DNA of 64,000 bases from Agromyces mangrovi (GTDB taxonomy: Bacteria > Actinomycetota > Actinomycetes > Actinomycetales > Microbacteriaceae), in assembly GCF_030296695.1 (NCBI RefSeq), contig NZ_AP027737.1, positions 496,001 through 560,000 on the forward strand. Reading direction: 5' to 3'. Positions 43,015 through 52,148 of the stretch are shown in pieces (the stretch's first letter is position 1; the number at the start of each line of letters is the position of its first letter). Below the pieces are notes generated by a model. That model saw only the letters and a program-made list of their open reading frames with translations, did no database searches and was not told where the DNA came from. Both the position numbers and the translations under genes were made by a program.

Positions 43015-43072
43015 GACCGAGTACGCAAAGTGCGCGAATCGGCGACAGATTGAAGAAGTTTGCGTACTCGGT
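43015..43072 (+). repeat. 58-bp palindromic unit 3 (downstream of nuclease gene)
   Basis: It starts GACCGAGTACGCAAAGTGCG and ends GAAGAAGTTTGCGTACTCGG. It is the most diverged of the three downstream units in its inner part and lies 21 bp after the nuclease stop codon. Confidence 0.9.
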
Positions 43073-43108
43073 GTCCGCGGAGGATACGCTCCAACGCCCA
43101 GCGGCCGC

Positions 43109-43166
43109 GACGGAGTACGCAAAGTGCGTGAACCTGCGACGCGTTGCAGCAGTTTGCGTACTCGGT
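43109..43166 (+). repeat. 58-bp palindromic unit 4
   Basis: It starts GACGGAGTACGCAAAGTGCG and ends GCAGCAGTTTGCGTACTCGG. Apart from the central 12-14 bases it is identical to unit 5. The outer 11 bp of each arm pair perfectly (GAGTACGCAAA/TTTGCGTACTC). Confidence 0.92.
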
Positions 43167-43191
43167 GGGCCACATCGGTCGCGGACCGCGC

Positions 43192-43249
43192 GACGGAGTA
43201 CGCAAAGTGCGTGAAACAGCGGCGGGTTGCAGCAGTTTGCGTACTCGGT
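43192..43249 (+). repeat. 58-bp palindromic unit 5
   Basis: It has the same arms as unit 4, with a different centre. It ends 36 bp before the ispE stop codon, in the convergent gap, so units 3-5 could also act as terminators for both genes. Confidence 0.92.
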
Positions 43250-43284
43250 CGAGCGGGGCCGCGGCGCGGGGCCGGACGCAGACG

Positions 43285-44211
43285 CTAGGCGGGGAGGACG
43301 CGGGCGCCGTGCACGGGGCCGTGGGCGCGGATCGCGGTGAGACGCGAGGCCGAGAGGGCGACCTGGAGCTCGAGGGCGGCGTCGGCGTCGGCCGCGAGGA
43401 ACGCGACCGTGGGGCCCGAGCCGGAGACGATGCCGGCGAGCGCGCCGTTGTCGGCACCGAGCTGGAGGATGCCGCCGAGCCCGGGCGCGAGCTCGAGCGT
43501 CGCCGCCTGGAGGTCGTTGTGCAGCGCATCCGCGAGCCGCGAGGGGTCGCCCGCCCGCAGCGCGTGCAGCACAGCCGCGTCGACCTCGGGCCGCCGCGGC
43601 CCCGGGAGGGCGCCGCCACCGCGCTGGCGGTCGAGCTCGTGGTACACCGCAGGCGTCGAGATGCCGAACTCGGCGATCGCGAGCACCCAGTGGAACGAGC
43701 CGGTCGCGAGCGCGGGGCTCAGCCGGTCGCCGCGTCCGGTGCCGATCGCGGTGCCGCCCGCCAGTGCGAACGGCACGTCGGCCCCGAGGCGCGCGGCGAA
43801 GCCGTGCAGGTCCTCCTTCGAGAGGCCGAGCTCCCAGAGCGCGTCGCAGGCGACCAGGGCGGCAGCCGCATCCGCAGACCCGCCGCCCATGCCCCCGGCG
43901 ATCGGCACGTGCTTGTCGATGGCCAGGTGCACGCCGGTGTCGACCCCGGCGTGGGCAGCGAGCATCCGCGCCGCCCGAATGGCCAGGTTGGTGTCGTCGA
44001 CCGGCAACCCCGACGTGTCGATCGACCCGCCGAACGCGACCGTGATGTCCTCCGCCGGGTAGGCCCGCACGTCCTCGTAGAGCGACACCGCCTGGTACGC
44101 CGTCGCGACGTCGTGGTACCCGTCGGCCTCGAGCCCGCCGACCCGCATGAAGAGGTTGATCTTGCCGGGCGCCCGCACGTGCACGACGGGGGTGGCTTCG
44201 GCGAGCGTCAT
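43285..44211 (-). CDS. ispE: 4-diphosphocytidyl-2-C-methyl-D-erythritol kinase
   Basis: This 308-residue GHMP kinase phosphorylates CDP-ME in the MEP isoprenoid pathway. It shows [24 protein letters not shown] at the N-terminus, the ATP-binding [17 protein letters not shown] at about residue 100 and [16 protein letters not shown] near the C-terminus. It is the last gene of the metG-tatD-rsmA-DUF4287-ispE unit, with only 9 bp between it and the gene before. The repeats of the nuclease locus lie directly downstream. Confidence 0.95.
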   Translation of the reverse strand: MTLAEATPVVHVRAPGKINLFMRVGGLEADGYHDVATAYQAVSLYEDVRAYPAEDITVAFGGSIDTSGLPVDDTNLAIRAARMLAAHAGVDTGVHLAIDKHVPIAGGMGGGSADAAAALVACDALWELGLSKEDLHGFAARLGADVPFALAGGTAIGTGRGDRLSPALATGSFHWVLAIAEFGISTPAVYHELDRQRGGGALPGPRRPEVDAAVLHALRAGDPSRLADALHNDLQAATLELAPGLGGILQLGADNGALAGIVSGSGPTVAFLAADADAALELQVALSASRLTAIRAHGPVHGARVLPA

Positions 44212-44220
44212 TGCTCCAAC

Positions 44221-44754
44221 CTATCCCGCGGCCCGCGCGAGCCAGGCCCGAAGCTGCTCCTTCACCTCGGCGAACCGCTCGCCGTCGGCCATGCGGCTCC
44301 AGGTGAGCGTGACCGACGTCTTCGCGCCCCCGGGCGTGGCCTGCGCCGCGAGCTTCTCGCCGTCGTCGAGGGCCCATCGGGCATTCGGATGCTTCGCCGT
44401 GCGATTCTCCGCATCGGGCGCTCGCCCGAGCTCCGCCGTCACCACCGCGATCGCGGCGTCCAGCGCCGCATCCGTCTCGAACGGCAGGGTCTTCGACACG
44501 GATGCCTCGAAGGTGCCGTCCTGCCGCTGACCGGGCTGACGGATGCCCCGGGCCTGCTGGTACCCGACGACGATGCCCTGCGTCCACCACGGGTCCACGC
44601 CGTGCTCGGCGACGAGCCACTTCACGGTCGCCGGGTGCGTCCACGACGCGGCACCGGCCGCGTCGAGCACCGCGAACCAGCCGTCCCAGTCGCGCCCCGT
44701 CGCCGCCTCGAGCGCCTCGCCGCCCATCGCCTGTTGCATGCCCCCGACAGCCAT
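44221..44754 (-). CDS. DUF4287 domain protein
   Basis: This 177-residue protein has an N-terminal DUF4287-like helical segment (TGRDWDGWFAVLDAAGAASWTHPATVKWLVAEHGVDPWWTQGIVVGYQQARGIR) and a C-terminal half (EASVSKTLPFETDAALDAAIAVV...KTSVTLTWSRMADGERFAEVKEQLRAWLA) resembling an SRPBCC ligand-binding fold. Its function is unknown to me. Starts at 44754 and 44739 are both possible. It is embedded between rsmA (10-bp gap) and ispE (9-bp gap) and so is surely cotranscribed with them. Confidence 0.82.
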   Translation of the reverse strand: MAVGGMQQAMGGEALEAATGRDWDGWFAVLDAAGAASWTHPATVKWLVAEHGVDPWWTQGIVVGYQQARGIRQPGQRQDGTFEASVSKTLPFETDAALDAAIAVVTAELGRAPDAENRTAKHPNARWALDDGEKLAAQATPGGAKTSVTLTWSRMADGERFAEVKEQLRAWLARAAG

Positions 44755-44764
44755 GGGGCTCACG

Positions 44765-45646
44765 CTACCGCGCGGCGCGGGCGACGGCGAGGAACTGCTC
44801 GATGCCGAGCTCCTCACCGCGTGCCTGGGGGTCGACCCCGGCGGCTTCGAGCACGGCGGATGCCTCGGAGCTGGTGCCGCCCAGCACGCCCGCGAGCGCC
44901 TGGCGCAGCATCTTGCGGCGCTGCTGGAAGGCGGCGTCGATGATCGCGAACGTCCGCCGCCGCTCGTCCTCGGTGCCGGGCTCCGACCCGGAGCGCGCGA
45001 ACCCCACGAGCACCGAGTCGACGTTCGGCACGGGCCAGAACACGAGCCGCGAGACCTGCCCGGCGATGCGCCAGTCGCCGTACCAGGCGGCCTTCACGCT
45101 CGGCGCGCCGTAGACCTTCGAGCCGGGCGCGGCGGCGAGCCGGTAGCCGACCTCGGCCTGCACCATGACGATGCCGCTCGTGAGCGACGGGAAGTGCTCG
45201 AGCAGGTGCAGCAGCACAGGTACGGAGACGTTGTACGGCAGGTTCGCGACCAGGCGCTGCGGCGGGGCGGGCAGCTCGGTGACCCGCAGCGCGTCGGCGT
45301 GCACGACGTCGATGCGGGTGCCCGACTGCATGAGCCGCACGGTGTGCGGCAGCTGCTCGGCGAGGCGGCCGTCGATCTCGACGGCGACCACGTGGGCGCC
45401 GGCCTCGAGCAGCCCGAGCGTGAGCGAACCGAGCCCCGGGCCGACCTCGAGCACGACATCGTCGCGCGCGACCTCGGCGAGCTGCACGATGCGGCGCACC
45501 GTGTTGGCGTCGTGCACGAAGTTCTGGCCGAGCTTCTTGGTGGGGCTCACGCCGAGGTACCCGGCGAGCTCGCGGATCTCGGCGGGGCCGAGCAGTCGCG
45601 GCGCAGGCGCGCCGCCGTCGGATGCCTCGTGCCGATGCGCGTTCAT
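44765..45646 (-). CDS. rsmA: 16S rRNA (A1518/A1519) dimethyltransferase RsmA (KsgA)
   Basis: This 293-residue SAM-dependent enzyme dimethylates two adenines in the 3' hairpin of 16S rRNA. It shows [24 protein letters not shown] motif [16 protein letters not shown], motif [17 protein letters not shown] and the C-terminal [14 protein letters not shown]. The ATG has GGGGGAG 3 bases upstream. It lies 22 bp after tatD. The order tatD-rsmA-ispE is conserved widely in Actinobacteria. Confidence 0.95.
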   Translation of the reverse strand: MNAHRHEASDGGAPAPRLLGPAEIRELAGYLGVSPTKKLGQNFVHDANTVRRIVQLAEVARDDVVLEVGPGLGSLTLGLLEAGAHVVAVEIDGRLAEQLPHTVRLMQSGTRIDVVHADALRVTELPAPPQRLVANLPYNVSVPVLLHLLEHFPSLTSGIVMVQAEVGYRLAAAPGSKVYGAPSVKAAWYGDWRIAGQVSRLVFWPVPNVDSVLVGFARSGSEPGTEDERRRTFAIIDAAFQQRRKMLRQALAGVLGGTSSEASAVLEAAGVDPQARGEELGIEQFLAVARAAR

Positions 45647-45668
45647 CGCTCCCCCACGAACCCGATGC

Positions 45669-46601
45669 TCACGTATTCCGCGAGGGTGATGCGGTGGGCG
45701 CGCCGTCGGCGCCGGAAACGGGCTCGGCGTCCCAGCGCCCGTAGGCCCGCTCCGTGTTCGACGCGATCTGCGCCGACAGCTCGTCCACATCGGCCCCGAG
45801 CACCTCGGCCATGAACCGCACGGTGTGCGGCACGAGGTACGGCGCGTTCGGGCGCCCGCGGTTCGGGGCGGGCGTGAGGTAAGGGGCATCCGTCTCGACC
45901 ATGACGAGCTCGCGCGGCGCGGCGCGCAGCCCCTCGCGCAGGTTCTCGGCGTTCTTGAACGTCACGTTGCCGGCGAACGACAGGAACCAGCCGTGCTCGG
46001 CGCAGACGCGCGCCAAGGAAGCGTCGCCCGAGAAGCAGTGGAACACGGTGCGCTCGGGTGCACCGACCCGCAGCAGGGTCGCGACCACGTCGTCGTGGGC
46101 GTCGCGGTCGTGGATCTGCAGCGCGAGCCCGTGACGCTTCGCGATGTCGATGTGCGCCTCGAACGAGTGGAACTGCGGGTCGCGCCCGTCGGCGCCGGTG
46201 CGGTACCAGTCGAGCCCGGTCTCCCCCACCGCGACGACCCGGGGGCGGGCGGCCAGCGCGTCGATCGCCGTCAGCGCCTCGTCGAGCGACCCCTCGGCAG
46301 CGAGCTCCGGCGCGTCGTTCGGGTGGATCGACACCGCCGCGAGCACCCGCGCATCGCGCGCCGCGAGCTCGGCCGACCACTCCGACGTCGCCACGTCGGT
46401 GCCGACCTGCACGACCCCGGCGATGCCGACGGCCGCGGCCCGGTCGAGGTGCTCGGCCGGCGCGATCGGCATCGCACCGTCGGCCACCTCGAGGTGCGTG
46501 TGGTTGTCGTAGACGGGCACCGCGAGCGGCTCGGGGGCCGCCGGGTAGGCGGGCGACCCGCCGTCTCGAGCCGCCCGGGAACGCAGGTGACCGTCGGTCA
46601 C
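45669..46601 (-). CDS. tatD: TatD family metal-dependent DNase
   Basis: This 310-residue TIM-barrel hydrolase has the metal ligands in [42 protein letters not shown] and [10 protein letters not shown], all in the expected order. TatD proteins act as 3'-5' exonucleases on DNA. The start is GTG, overlapping the metG stop by 4 bases. About 30 residues precede the barrel, and a polar 25-residue tail follows. Confidence 0.93.
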   Translation of the reverse strand: MTDGHLRSRAARDGGSPAYPAAPEPLAVPVYDNHTHLEVADGAMPIAPAEHLDRAAAVGIAGVVQVGTDVATSEWSAELAARDARVLAAVSIHPNDAPELAAEGSLDEALTAIDALAARPRVVAVGETGLDWYRTGADGRDPQFHSFEAHIDIAKRHGLALQIHDRDAHDDVVATLLRVGAPERTVFHCFSGDASLARVCAEHGWFLSFAGNVTFKNAENLREGLRAAPRELVMVETDAPYLTPAPNRGRPNAPYLVPHTVRFMAEVLGADVDELSAQIASNTERAYGRWDAEPVSGADGAPTASPSRNT

Positions 46602-48157
46602 GCCGCGCTCTCGATGCGCGGGAACAGCGGCTCGAGTGCGCCCACGGAAGCGGCGCCCTCCCAGTCGGCCGCACGGTCGATGCGCTGCGCGGTGATCTCG
46701 CCCGACCCGCCGAGCGCCGACCACAGCTTCGCGGTCGCGACCGGCAGCACGGGCGTGAGCAGCACGGCGAGCGTGCCGAGCCCGCGGTACGCGGTGTGCA
46801 GCACGGTGCCGAGTCGCTCGCGCTCGTCCGGGTCCTTCGCGAGCGCCCACGGCTCCTGCTCGGTGATGTACCCGTTCAGCACGTCGACGAGCTCCCAGAC
46901 GCTGGCCAGCGCGTCGTGCGGCGCGAAGCGGTCGATGGCCGCCTGGGCGGCATCCGTCACCTGCCGTGCGGTGTCGAGCACCGCGGCATCCGCCTCGGTC
47001 ACCTCCCCGGACGCGGGCACGGCTCCGTCGAAGTACCGCGTGATCATCGCGATCACGCGCGAGCCGAGGTTGCCGAAGCCGTTCGCGAGCTCGGCCTGGT
47101 AGCGCGCGGCGAGGTCCTCCCACGAGAACGAGCCGTCCTGGCCGAACGCGATCGCGCGCATGAAGTAGTAACGGAACGCGTCCGACCCGAACGTCGACGT
47201 GATCTCCTCGGGCGCGATGCCGGTGAGCTTCGACTTCGACATCTTCTCGCCGCCGACGAGCAGCCAGCCGTGGCCGAACACGCCCTTGGGCACGTCGAGC
47301 CCGGCGGCCATGAGCATGGCCGGCCAGATGACGGCGTGGAAGCGCAGGATGTCCTTGCCCACGATGTGATGCGCGGGCCAGCGGCGCGCGAGCTGCTCGT
47401 CGTCGGCGCCGTACCCGACCGCGGTGATGTAGTTGAGCAGCGCGTCGAACCACACGTAGACGACGTGCGACTCGTCCCACGGCACCTTCACGCCCCAGTC
47501 GAACGTCGACCGCGAGATCGACAGGTCGCTGAGCCCCTGCTTCACGAACGACACGACCTCGTTGCGCGCCGACTCGGGCTGCACGAAGTCGGGCCGCTCC
47601 TCGTAGAGCGCGAGCAGCTTCTCGGCGAACGCCGACATGCGGAAGAAGTAGTTCTTCTCGTTCAGCAGCTCGACCGGCTTGGAGTGGATGGCGCACACCT
47701 GCTGGCCCTCGTACTCGCCGGTGCCGGCGACGAGGTCGGACGGCTGCTTGTACTCCTCGCAGCCGACGCAGTAGTACCCCTCGTACTCGCCGGTGTAGAT
47801 GTGGCCGTCGTCGTAGAGCTTCTGGATGAACGTGCGCACGCCCTCCTCGTGGCGCTCGTCGGTCGTGCGGATGAAGTCGTCGTTGGCGACGTCGATGGTG
47901 CCGAGCAGCGGGAACCACGACTCGGAGACGAGCTTGTCGGCCCACTCCTGCGGCGTCACGCCGTTGGCGGTCGCGGTGCGCAGGATCTTCTGGCCGTGCT
48001 CGTCGGTGCCCGTGAGCATCCAGGTGTCGTCGCCCCGCTGCCGGTGCCAGCGCGCCAGCACGTCCGCCGCGACCTCCGTGTACGCGTGACCGATGTGGGG
48101 CACGTCGTTGACGTAGAAGATGGGCGTGGTGATGTAGAACGAGGAGCCGTCGGCCAT
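46598..48157 (-). CDS. metG: Methionyl-tRNA synthetase
   Basis: This 519-residue class I synthetase has the HIGH-type motif in PIFYVNDVPHIGHAYTEVAADVLARWHRQ, the zinc-finger insertion containing YCVGCEEYK, KMSKS in GGEKMSKSKLTGI and the anticodon-binding helical domain (NGFGNLGSRVIAMITRYFDG onward). It lacks the C-terminal dimerisation/tRNA-binding domain of longer enzymes, which is normal in this group. It heads the metG-tatD-rsmA-DUF4287-ispE unit. Confidence 0.96.
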   Translation of the reverse strand: MADGSSFYITTPIFYVNDVPHIGHAYTEVAADVLARWHRQRGDDTWMLTGTDEHGQKILRTATANGVTPQEWADKLVSESWFPLLGTIDVANDDFIRTTDERHEEGVRTFIQKLYDDGHIYTGEYEGYYCVGCEEYKQPSDLVAGTGEYEGQQVCAIHSKPVELLNEKNYFFRMSAFAEKLLALYEERPDFVQPESARNEVVSFVKQGLSDLSISRSTFDWGVKVPWDESHVVYVWFDALLNYITAVGYGADDEQLARRWPAHHIVGKDILRFHAVIWPAMLMAAGLDVPKGVFGHGWLLVGGEKMSKSKLTGIAPEEITSTFGSDAFRYYFMRAIAFGQDGSFSWEDLAARYQAELANGFGNLGSRVIAMITRYFDGAVPASGEVTEADAAVLDTARQVTDAAQAAIDRFAPHDALASVWELVDVLNGYITEQEPWALAKDPDERERLGTVLHTAYRGLGTLAVLLTPVLPVATAKLWSALGGSGEITAQRIDRAADWEGAASVGALEPLFPRIESAA

Positions 48158-48199
48158 GCCCTCGATTCTATTGGGGCGCCGGATGCCCCCAGGCCCGTG

Positions 48200-49297
48200 T
48201 TACCTCGCCGCGGAACGCCCTCCCCCGCCGCCGGCACCCGCGCCGCGATCGGCGTGCGCCCGCGGGCTCGCGACCACCGGCGGCAGGTTCTCCTGCACGT
48301 TCAGGTGCTCGTGCACCGTGGGCACGTCGAGCGTCGACTCCTGCTCCTTGAGCGCCGGTCCACGCACCTTCTGGCCCGGGTATTCCACCAGCTGCATGCC
48401 GATCACGATCTTCCCCGGCGCCTCGCGCTTCTCCATGGCCCGGTACGCCTCCTGCACGCGCTCGAGCGGGAAGATGTCGGCGACGGGCAGGCGGATCTGC
48501 CGGTCCTCGACGAGGCGTGCGACCCGCTCGAGGGTGACCATGTCGCCGGCCGCCGCGCGCCCCACGCCCTGCTCGTCGACCGCGTCCCAGTCGGTGAGGG
48601 TCGTGATGCGCTGCGACGGCACGCCGAGCTCCTGGGCCGTGGCGACGTCGCCCGTGCCGAGGAAGTCGATGAACGCGTCGACCCCGTCCGGCGCCTCGGC
48701 GCGCACCCGGCCGGCCAGGTCGGGGCCGTAGGCGAGCGGATGCACCCCCAACTGCCGGAGAAAGTCGAACCGTTCGGGCACCGACGTGCCGAACACGGTC
48801 GCGCCCCGCAGCACGGCGAGTTGCGCGGCGATGCAGCCGAGCCCGCCCGCGGCGGCGGTGATCACGACGGTGTCGCCCGCGCCGACGCCGGTCTGCCGCA
48901 GCGCGCCCCACGCCGTGGTGCCGGCCACGTAGAGCGAGCCCGCGACCTCCCAGGTCACATGCGCGGGCTTCCGCATGAGCTGCGACTCGGGTGCGACGAC
49001 GAACGTCGCGTGCGCGCCCTCGGCCCACCCCATGACGGAGTCGTTCGGCTGGAACCTGGTGACCCCCGGGCCGACCGCGGCGACGATGCCGGCGAGGTCG
49101 CGCCCCTCGCCCGCCGGGAAACTCGCGGGCGAGCGATCGGGATGCTCGCCGCGCCGCCTGGCGGACTCGACCGGGTTCACGCCGGATGCGACCACCTCGA
49201 CGAGCACCTCGCCCGGACCGGGCCGCGGCGCGTCGATCTCGACGACCTCGAGCACTTCCGGGCCGCCGAACCTGTTGAACTGAACTGCCTGTGCCAT
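48200..49297 (-). CDS. Zeta-crystallin/QOR-like NADP-dependent oxidoreductase
   Basis: This 365-residue member of the medium-chain dehydrogenase family begins MAQAVQFNRFGGPEVLEVVEIDAPRPGPGEVLVEV, has no structural or catalytic zinc cysteines, and carries the NADP-binding AAAGGLGCIAAQLAVLRGATVFGT (about residues 150-172). The C-terminal 55 residues beyond VIGM form a variable tail ending in a Gly-rich segment. GGAGGTG precedes the ATG. It is on the same strand between rsmI and metG, an insertion relative to the usual close rsmI-metG order. Confidence 0.88.
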   Translation of the reverse strand: MAQAVQFNRFGGPEVLEVVEIDAPRPGPGEVLVEVVASGVNPVESARRRGEHPDRSPASFPAGEGRDLAGIVAAVGPGVTRFQPNDSVMGWAEGAHATFVVAPESQLMRKPAHVTWEVAGSLYVAGTTAWGALRQTGVGAGDTVVITAAAGGLGCIAAQLAVLRGATVFGTSVPERFDFLRQLGVHPLAYGPDLAGRVRAEAPDGVDAFIDFLGTGDVATAQELGVPSQRITTLTDWDAVDEQGVGRAAAGDMVTLERVARLVEDRQIRLPVADIFPLERVQEAYRAMEKREAPGKIVIGMQLVEYPGQKVRGPALKEQESTLDVPTVHEHLNVQENLPPVVASPRAHADRGAGAGGGGGRSAAR

Positions 49298-49395
49298 CAC
49301 GCACCTCCAACGTGTCGTTGTCTGGTGCCTCCACCACCATTGTCCCCCTTTCGAGGGGCACCGCGGCTGTGAATCGGCGGGGATTCCGAGATCGG

Positions 49396-50220
49396 TCAGC
49401 GCGAGTCGCGCGCGGCGAGCGCGGCCTCGTACAGCTCGCGCTTGCCGAGGCCGGTCTCGGCGGCGACCTCCGCGGCCGCGTGCTTCAGGCGTTCCCCACC
49501 CGCGACGAGCGCCTGCACGCGGGCGAGCGCCTCGGCGGCATCCGCCTGCTTCGACTCGGCCCCGGCGACGACGATGCAGATCTCGCCGCGCACGCCGTGC
49601 CCGGCCCACTCCGCGAGCTCGGCGAGCGGGCCGCGCCGCACCTCCTCGTGCAACTTGGTCAGCTCGCGGGCGACGGCGGCGCGGCGGTCGGCGCCGAATG
49701 CGTCGGCGAGCGCGGCGAGGCTCGCCGCGATGCGGCTCGGCGCCTCGAAGAACACGAGCGTGCGCGGATCGTCGGCGAGGTCGGCGAGCCGGCGCGCGCG
49801 GTCGCCCTGCTTGCGCGGCAGGAACCCCTCGAACGCGAACCGGTCGGTCGGCAGGCCCGACAGGGCGAGCGCGGTCACCACGGCGCTCGGGCCCGGGATG
49901 CAGGTCACCTCGACGTCGGCCGCGATCGCCGCCTCGACCAGGGGGAAGCCCGGGTCGGAGACCGTCGGCATGCCCGCGTCGGTGAGCACGAGCACGTCGG
50001 CGCCGCGGGCGTGCTCGACGATCTCCGCGGCACGCGCGCGCTCGTTGTGCTCGTGCAGTGGAATGAGTCGCGGCCGGTTCGCGATGCCGAGCGCGGCGAG
50101 CAGCTTCTGGGTGACCCGGGTGTCCTCGGAGGCGACGACGGTCGCCTGCGCGAGCGCGTCGCGCAGCCGGGGCGAGGCGTCGCCGAGGTTGCCGATCGGG
50201 GTCGCGCCGAGGATGATCAC
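49396..50220 (-). CDS. rsmI: 16S rRNA (cytidine1402-2'-O)-methyltransferase RsmI
   Basis: This 274-residue tetrapyrrole-methylase-fold enzyme methylates C1402 in the ribosomal decoding centre. It begins at GTG (VIILGATPIGNLGDASPRL), with SEDTRVTQKLLAALGI, LTDAGMPTVSDPGFPLVEAA, CIPGPSAVVTALALSGLPTDRFAFEGFLPRK and FFEAPSRIAASLAAL in the family order. It is divergent from the protein O-mannosyltransferase gene, the conserved actinobacterial arrangement; the 153-bp gap holds both promoters. Confidence 0.94.
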   Translation of the reverse strand: MIILGATPIGNLGDASPRLRDALAQATVVASEDTRVTQKLLAALGIANRPRLIPLHEHNERARAAEIVEHARGADVLVLTDAGMPTVSDPGFPLVEAAIAADVEVTCIPGPSAVVTALALSGLPTDRFAFEGFLPRKQGDRARRLADLADDPRTLVFFEAPSRIAASLAALADAFGADRRAAVARELTKLHEEVRRGPLAELAEWAGHGVRGEICIVVAGAESKQADAAEALARVQALVAGGERLKHAAAEVAAETGLGKRELYEAALAARDSR

Positions 50221-50373
50221 GCCCCCAGTCTGCCCGACGGCGGGCGAGGGGCGAGCGAGCCTGCGGCGAGCGCCCGCGCGGCGCCCGGCGTTCCCGCAGC
50301 CGGCCCGACCGGCGCGACCGGCCCGCGCGGTGCGTGACCGCACCGCAACACGCGTGGCCTAGCATGATGCCCG

Positions 50374-52125
50374 ATGGCAGCCGAGGACGCCGACGGCCCC
50401 GACCGGGGCGCCGCCGAGGCGCGCCGGCAGGGCGCGAGCGAGCGCCGGCCGCCGGTGCCCGGACTCGCCCTGCCCGAGTCGATGCTCGTCACCCGCGCGC
50501 CGCGGCCGGCCGACGAGGGGCGCGACTCCGGGGCATCCGACGCCGACGACCGCGACGACCGCGACGACGACCTGCGCGGCAGCGCGCTCGACGCCTGGTG
50601 GGAGCGCGTCTGCTCGACGCCCGCCCGACGCCTGCTCTGGTACTGGGGCGCGCCGATCGCGGTGACGCTCGTCGCCGCGGTGCTGCGGTTCTGGAACCTC
50701 GGGCACCCGCAGCAGATCGTGTTCGACGAGACGTACTACGTGAAGGACGCGTGGACGCTCTGGAATCTCGGCTACGAGGCGCGCTGGCCCGAGGGCGCCG
50801 ACGAGGGGTTCGCCGAGGGCGACACGGACGCGTACCTCGACGAGGGGTCGTACGTCGTGCATCCGCCGCTCGGCAAGTGGCTGATCGGGCTCGGCATGGC
50901 CGCGTTCGGCGCCGACGCCGCGTTCTGGTGGCGCGCCTCGACCGCGCTCGCGGGCACGCTCGCGGTGTTCATCGTGACGATGGTCGCGCGCCGCCTCACC
51001 GGCTCGACCGTGGCGGCCGTGCTGACCGGGCTCTTCCTCGCGATCGACGGCAACGCGATCGTCATGTCGCGCGTCGCGCTGCTCGACGGCTGGCTCATGC
51101 TGTTCGCCCTGCTCGGGTTCTGGTTCGTGGTGCTCGACCGCGACTGGACGTGGCGACGCCTGTCGCGACGGGTGATCGCGGCGCGCTCGGGCAGCCGCGA
51201 GTCGGCGGTCGGACCCGCGTTGTGGAACCGGCCGTGGGTGCTCGCGGCCGGTGCCGCGTTCGGCGCGGCGTGCGCGGTCAAGTGGTCGGGCGTCTGGTTC
51301 CTCGCAGCGTTCGGGCTGTACCTCGTGCTCGTCGACACGCTCGCCCGGCGACGCCTCGGCGTGCCGTTCTGGCTGAGCGGCGGCATCCTGAAGCAGGGGC
51401 CGATCACGTTCCTGCTGTTCGTGCCGGTCGCGCTCGTGGTCTACCTCGCGAGCTGGACCGGGTGGCTCGTCACCGACGGCGGCTACTACCGGCAGTGGGC
51501 CGCCGATCCGGACAACGCGATCGGCGCGCAGCTCGAGTGGGTACCGGCGGCCATCCAGTCGCTGTGGCACTACCACGAGTCGGCGTACGGCTACCACGTC
51601 GGGCTCGACTCGGAGCATCCGTGGCAGTCGAACCCGCTGACCTGGCTGCTGATGATCCGCCCGGTGGCCATGTACCTCTCGACCGACCCCGCGTCGTGCG
51701 CGGCCGATGCCTGCCGCGAGGTCATCACGGGGCTCGGCAACCCGCTGCTCTGGTGGGGCGCGGCGCTCGCCGTCGGGTACCTGCTGTACCGGCTCGTGCG
51801 GTACCGGGAGTGGCAGGTCGCGGCGATCCTCGTCGGCGCGGCCGCCGGGTACCTGCCGTGGCTCGCCTACCTCGACCGCACGGTGTTCCAGTTCTACTCG
51901 ATCGCGTTCCAGCCCTTCACGTTCCTCGCGCTCGGCTACGCGGCGCACGTCATCCTCGGCACACCCGACGACCCGTGGTGGAAGCGCGACCGCGGCATCG
52001 GCGTGGTCGCGGTCTTCACGGTGTTCGCTGTGCTCGTCTCGGCGTTCTACTACCCGATGTGGACCGGCATCCCCATGAACGAGACGTTCTGGCGCCTGCA
52101 CCTCTGGCTCCCCGGCTGGAGCTGA
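50374..52125 (+). CDS. Protein O-mannosyltransferase (PMT, GT39 family)
   Basis: This 583-residue membrane glycosyltransferase moves mannose from polyprenyl-phosphate-mannose to exported proteins. After an 80-residue acidic/disordered N-terminus come about 10-11 membrane helices. The catalytic Asp-Glu pair Asp118-Glu119 is in IVFDETYYVKDAW at the first outer loop, followed by HPPLGKWLI and later FYSIAFQPFTFLALGYAAHVILG. The C-terminus ends FWRLHLWLPGWS, typical for bacterial PMT. Divergent from rsmI. Confidence 0.92.
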   Translation: MAAEDADGPDRGAAEARRQGASERRPPVPGLALPESMLVTRAPRPADEGRDSGASDADDRDDRDDDLRGSALDAWWERVCSTPARRLLWYWGAPIAVTLVAAVLRFWNLGHPQQIVFDETYYVKDAWTLWNLGYEARWPEGADEGFAEGDTDAYLDEGSYVVHPPLGKWLIGLGMAAFGADAAFWWRASTALAGTLAVFIVTMVARRLTGSTVAAVLTGLFLAIDGNAIVMSRVALLDGWLMLFALLGFWFVVLDRDWTWRRLSRRVIAARSGSRESAVGPALWNRPWVLAAGAAFGAACAVKWSGVWFLAAFGLYLVLVDTLARRRLGVPFWLSGGILKQGPITFLLFVPVALVVYLASWTGWLVTDGGYYRQWAADPDNAIGAQLEWVPAAIQSLWHYHESAYGYHVGLDSEHPWQSNPLTWLLMIRPVAMYLSTDPASCAADACREVITGLGNPLLWWGAALAVGYLLYRLVRYREWQVAAILVGAAAGYLPWLAYLDRTVFQFYSIAFQPFTFLALGYAAHVILGTPDDPWWKRDRGIGVVAVFTVFAVLVSAFYYPMWTGIPMNETFWRLHLWLPGWS

Positions 52126-52148
52126 TCACCCTGCGACATGATGGGGGC

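Noticed and set aside
41816..43249. CRISPR array
   Set aside because: The 58-bp units are full imperfect palindromes with irregular spacing (74-94 bp), opposite orientation on the two sides of a gene, and no cas genes.
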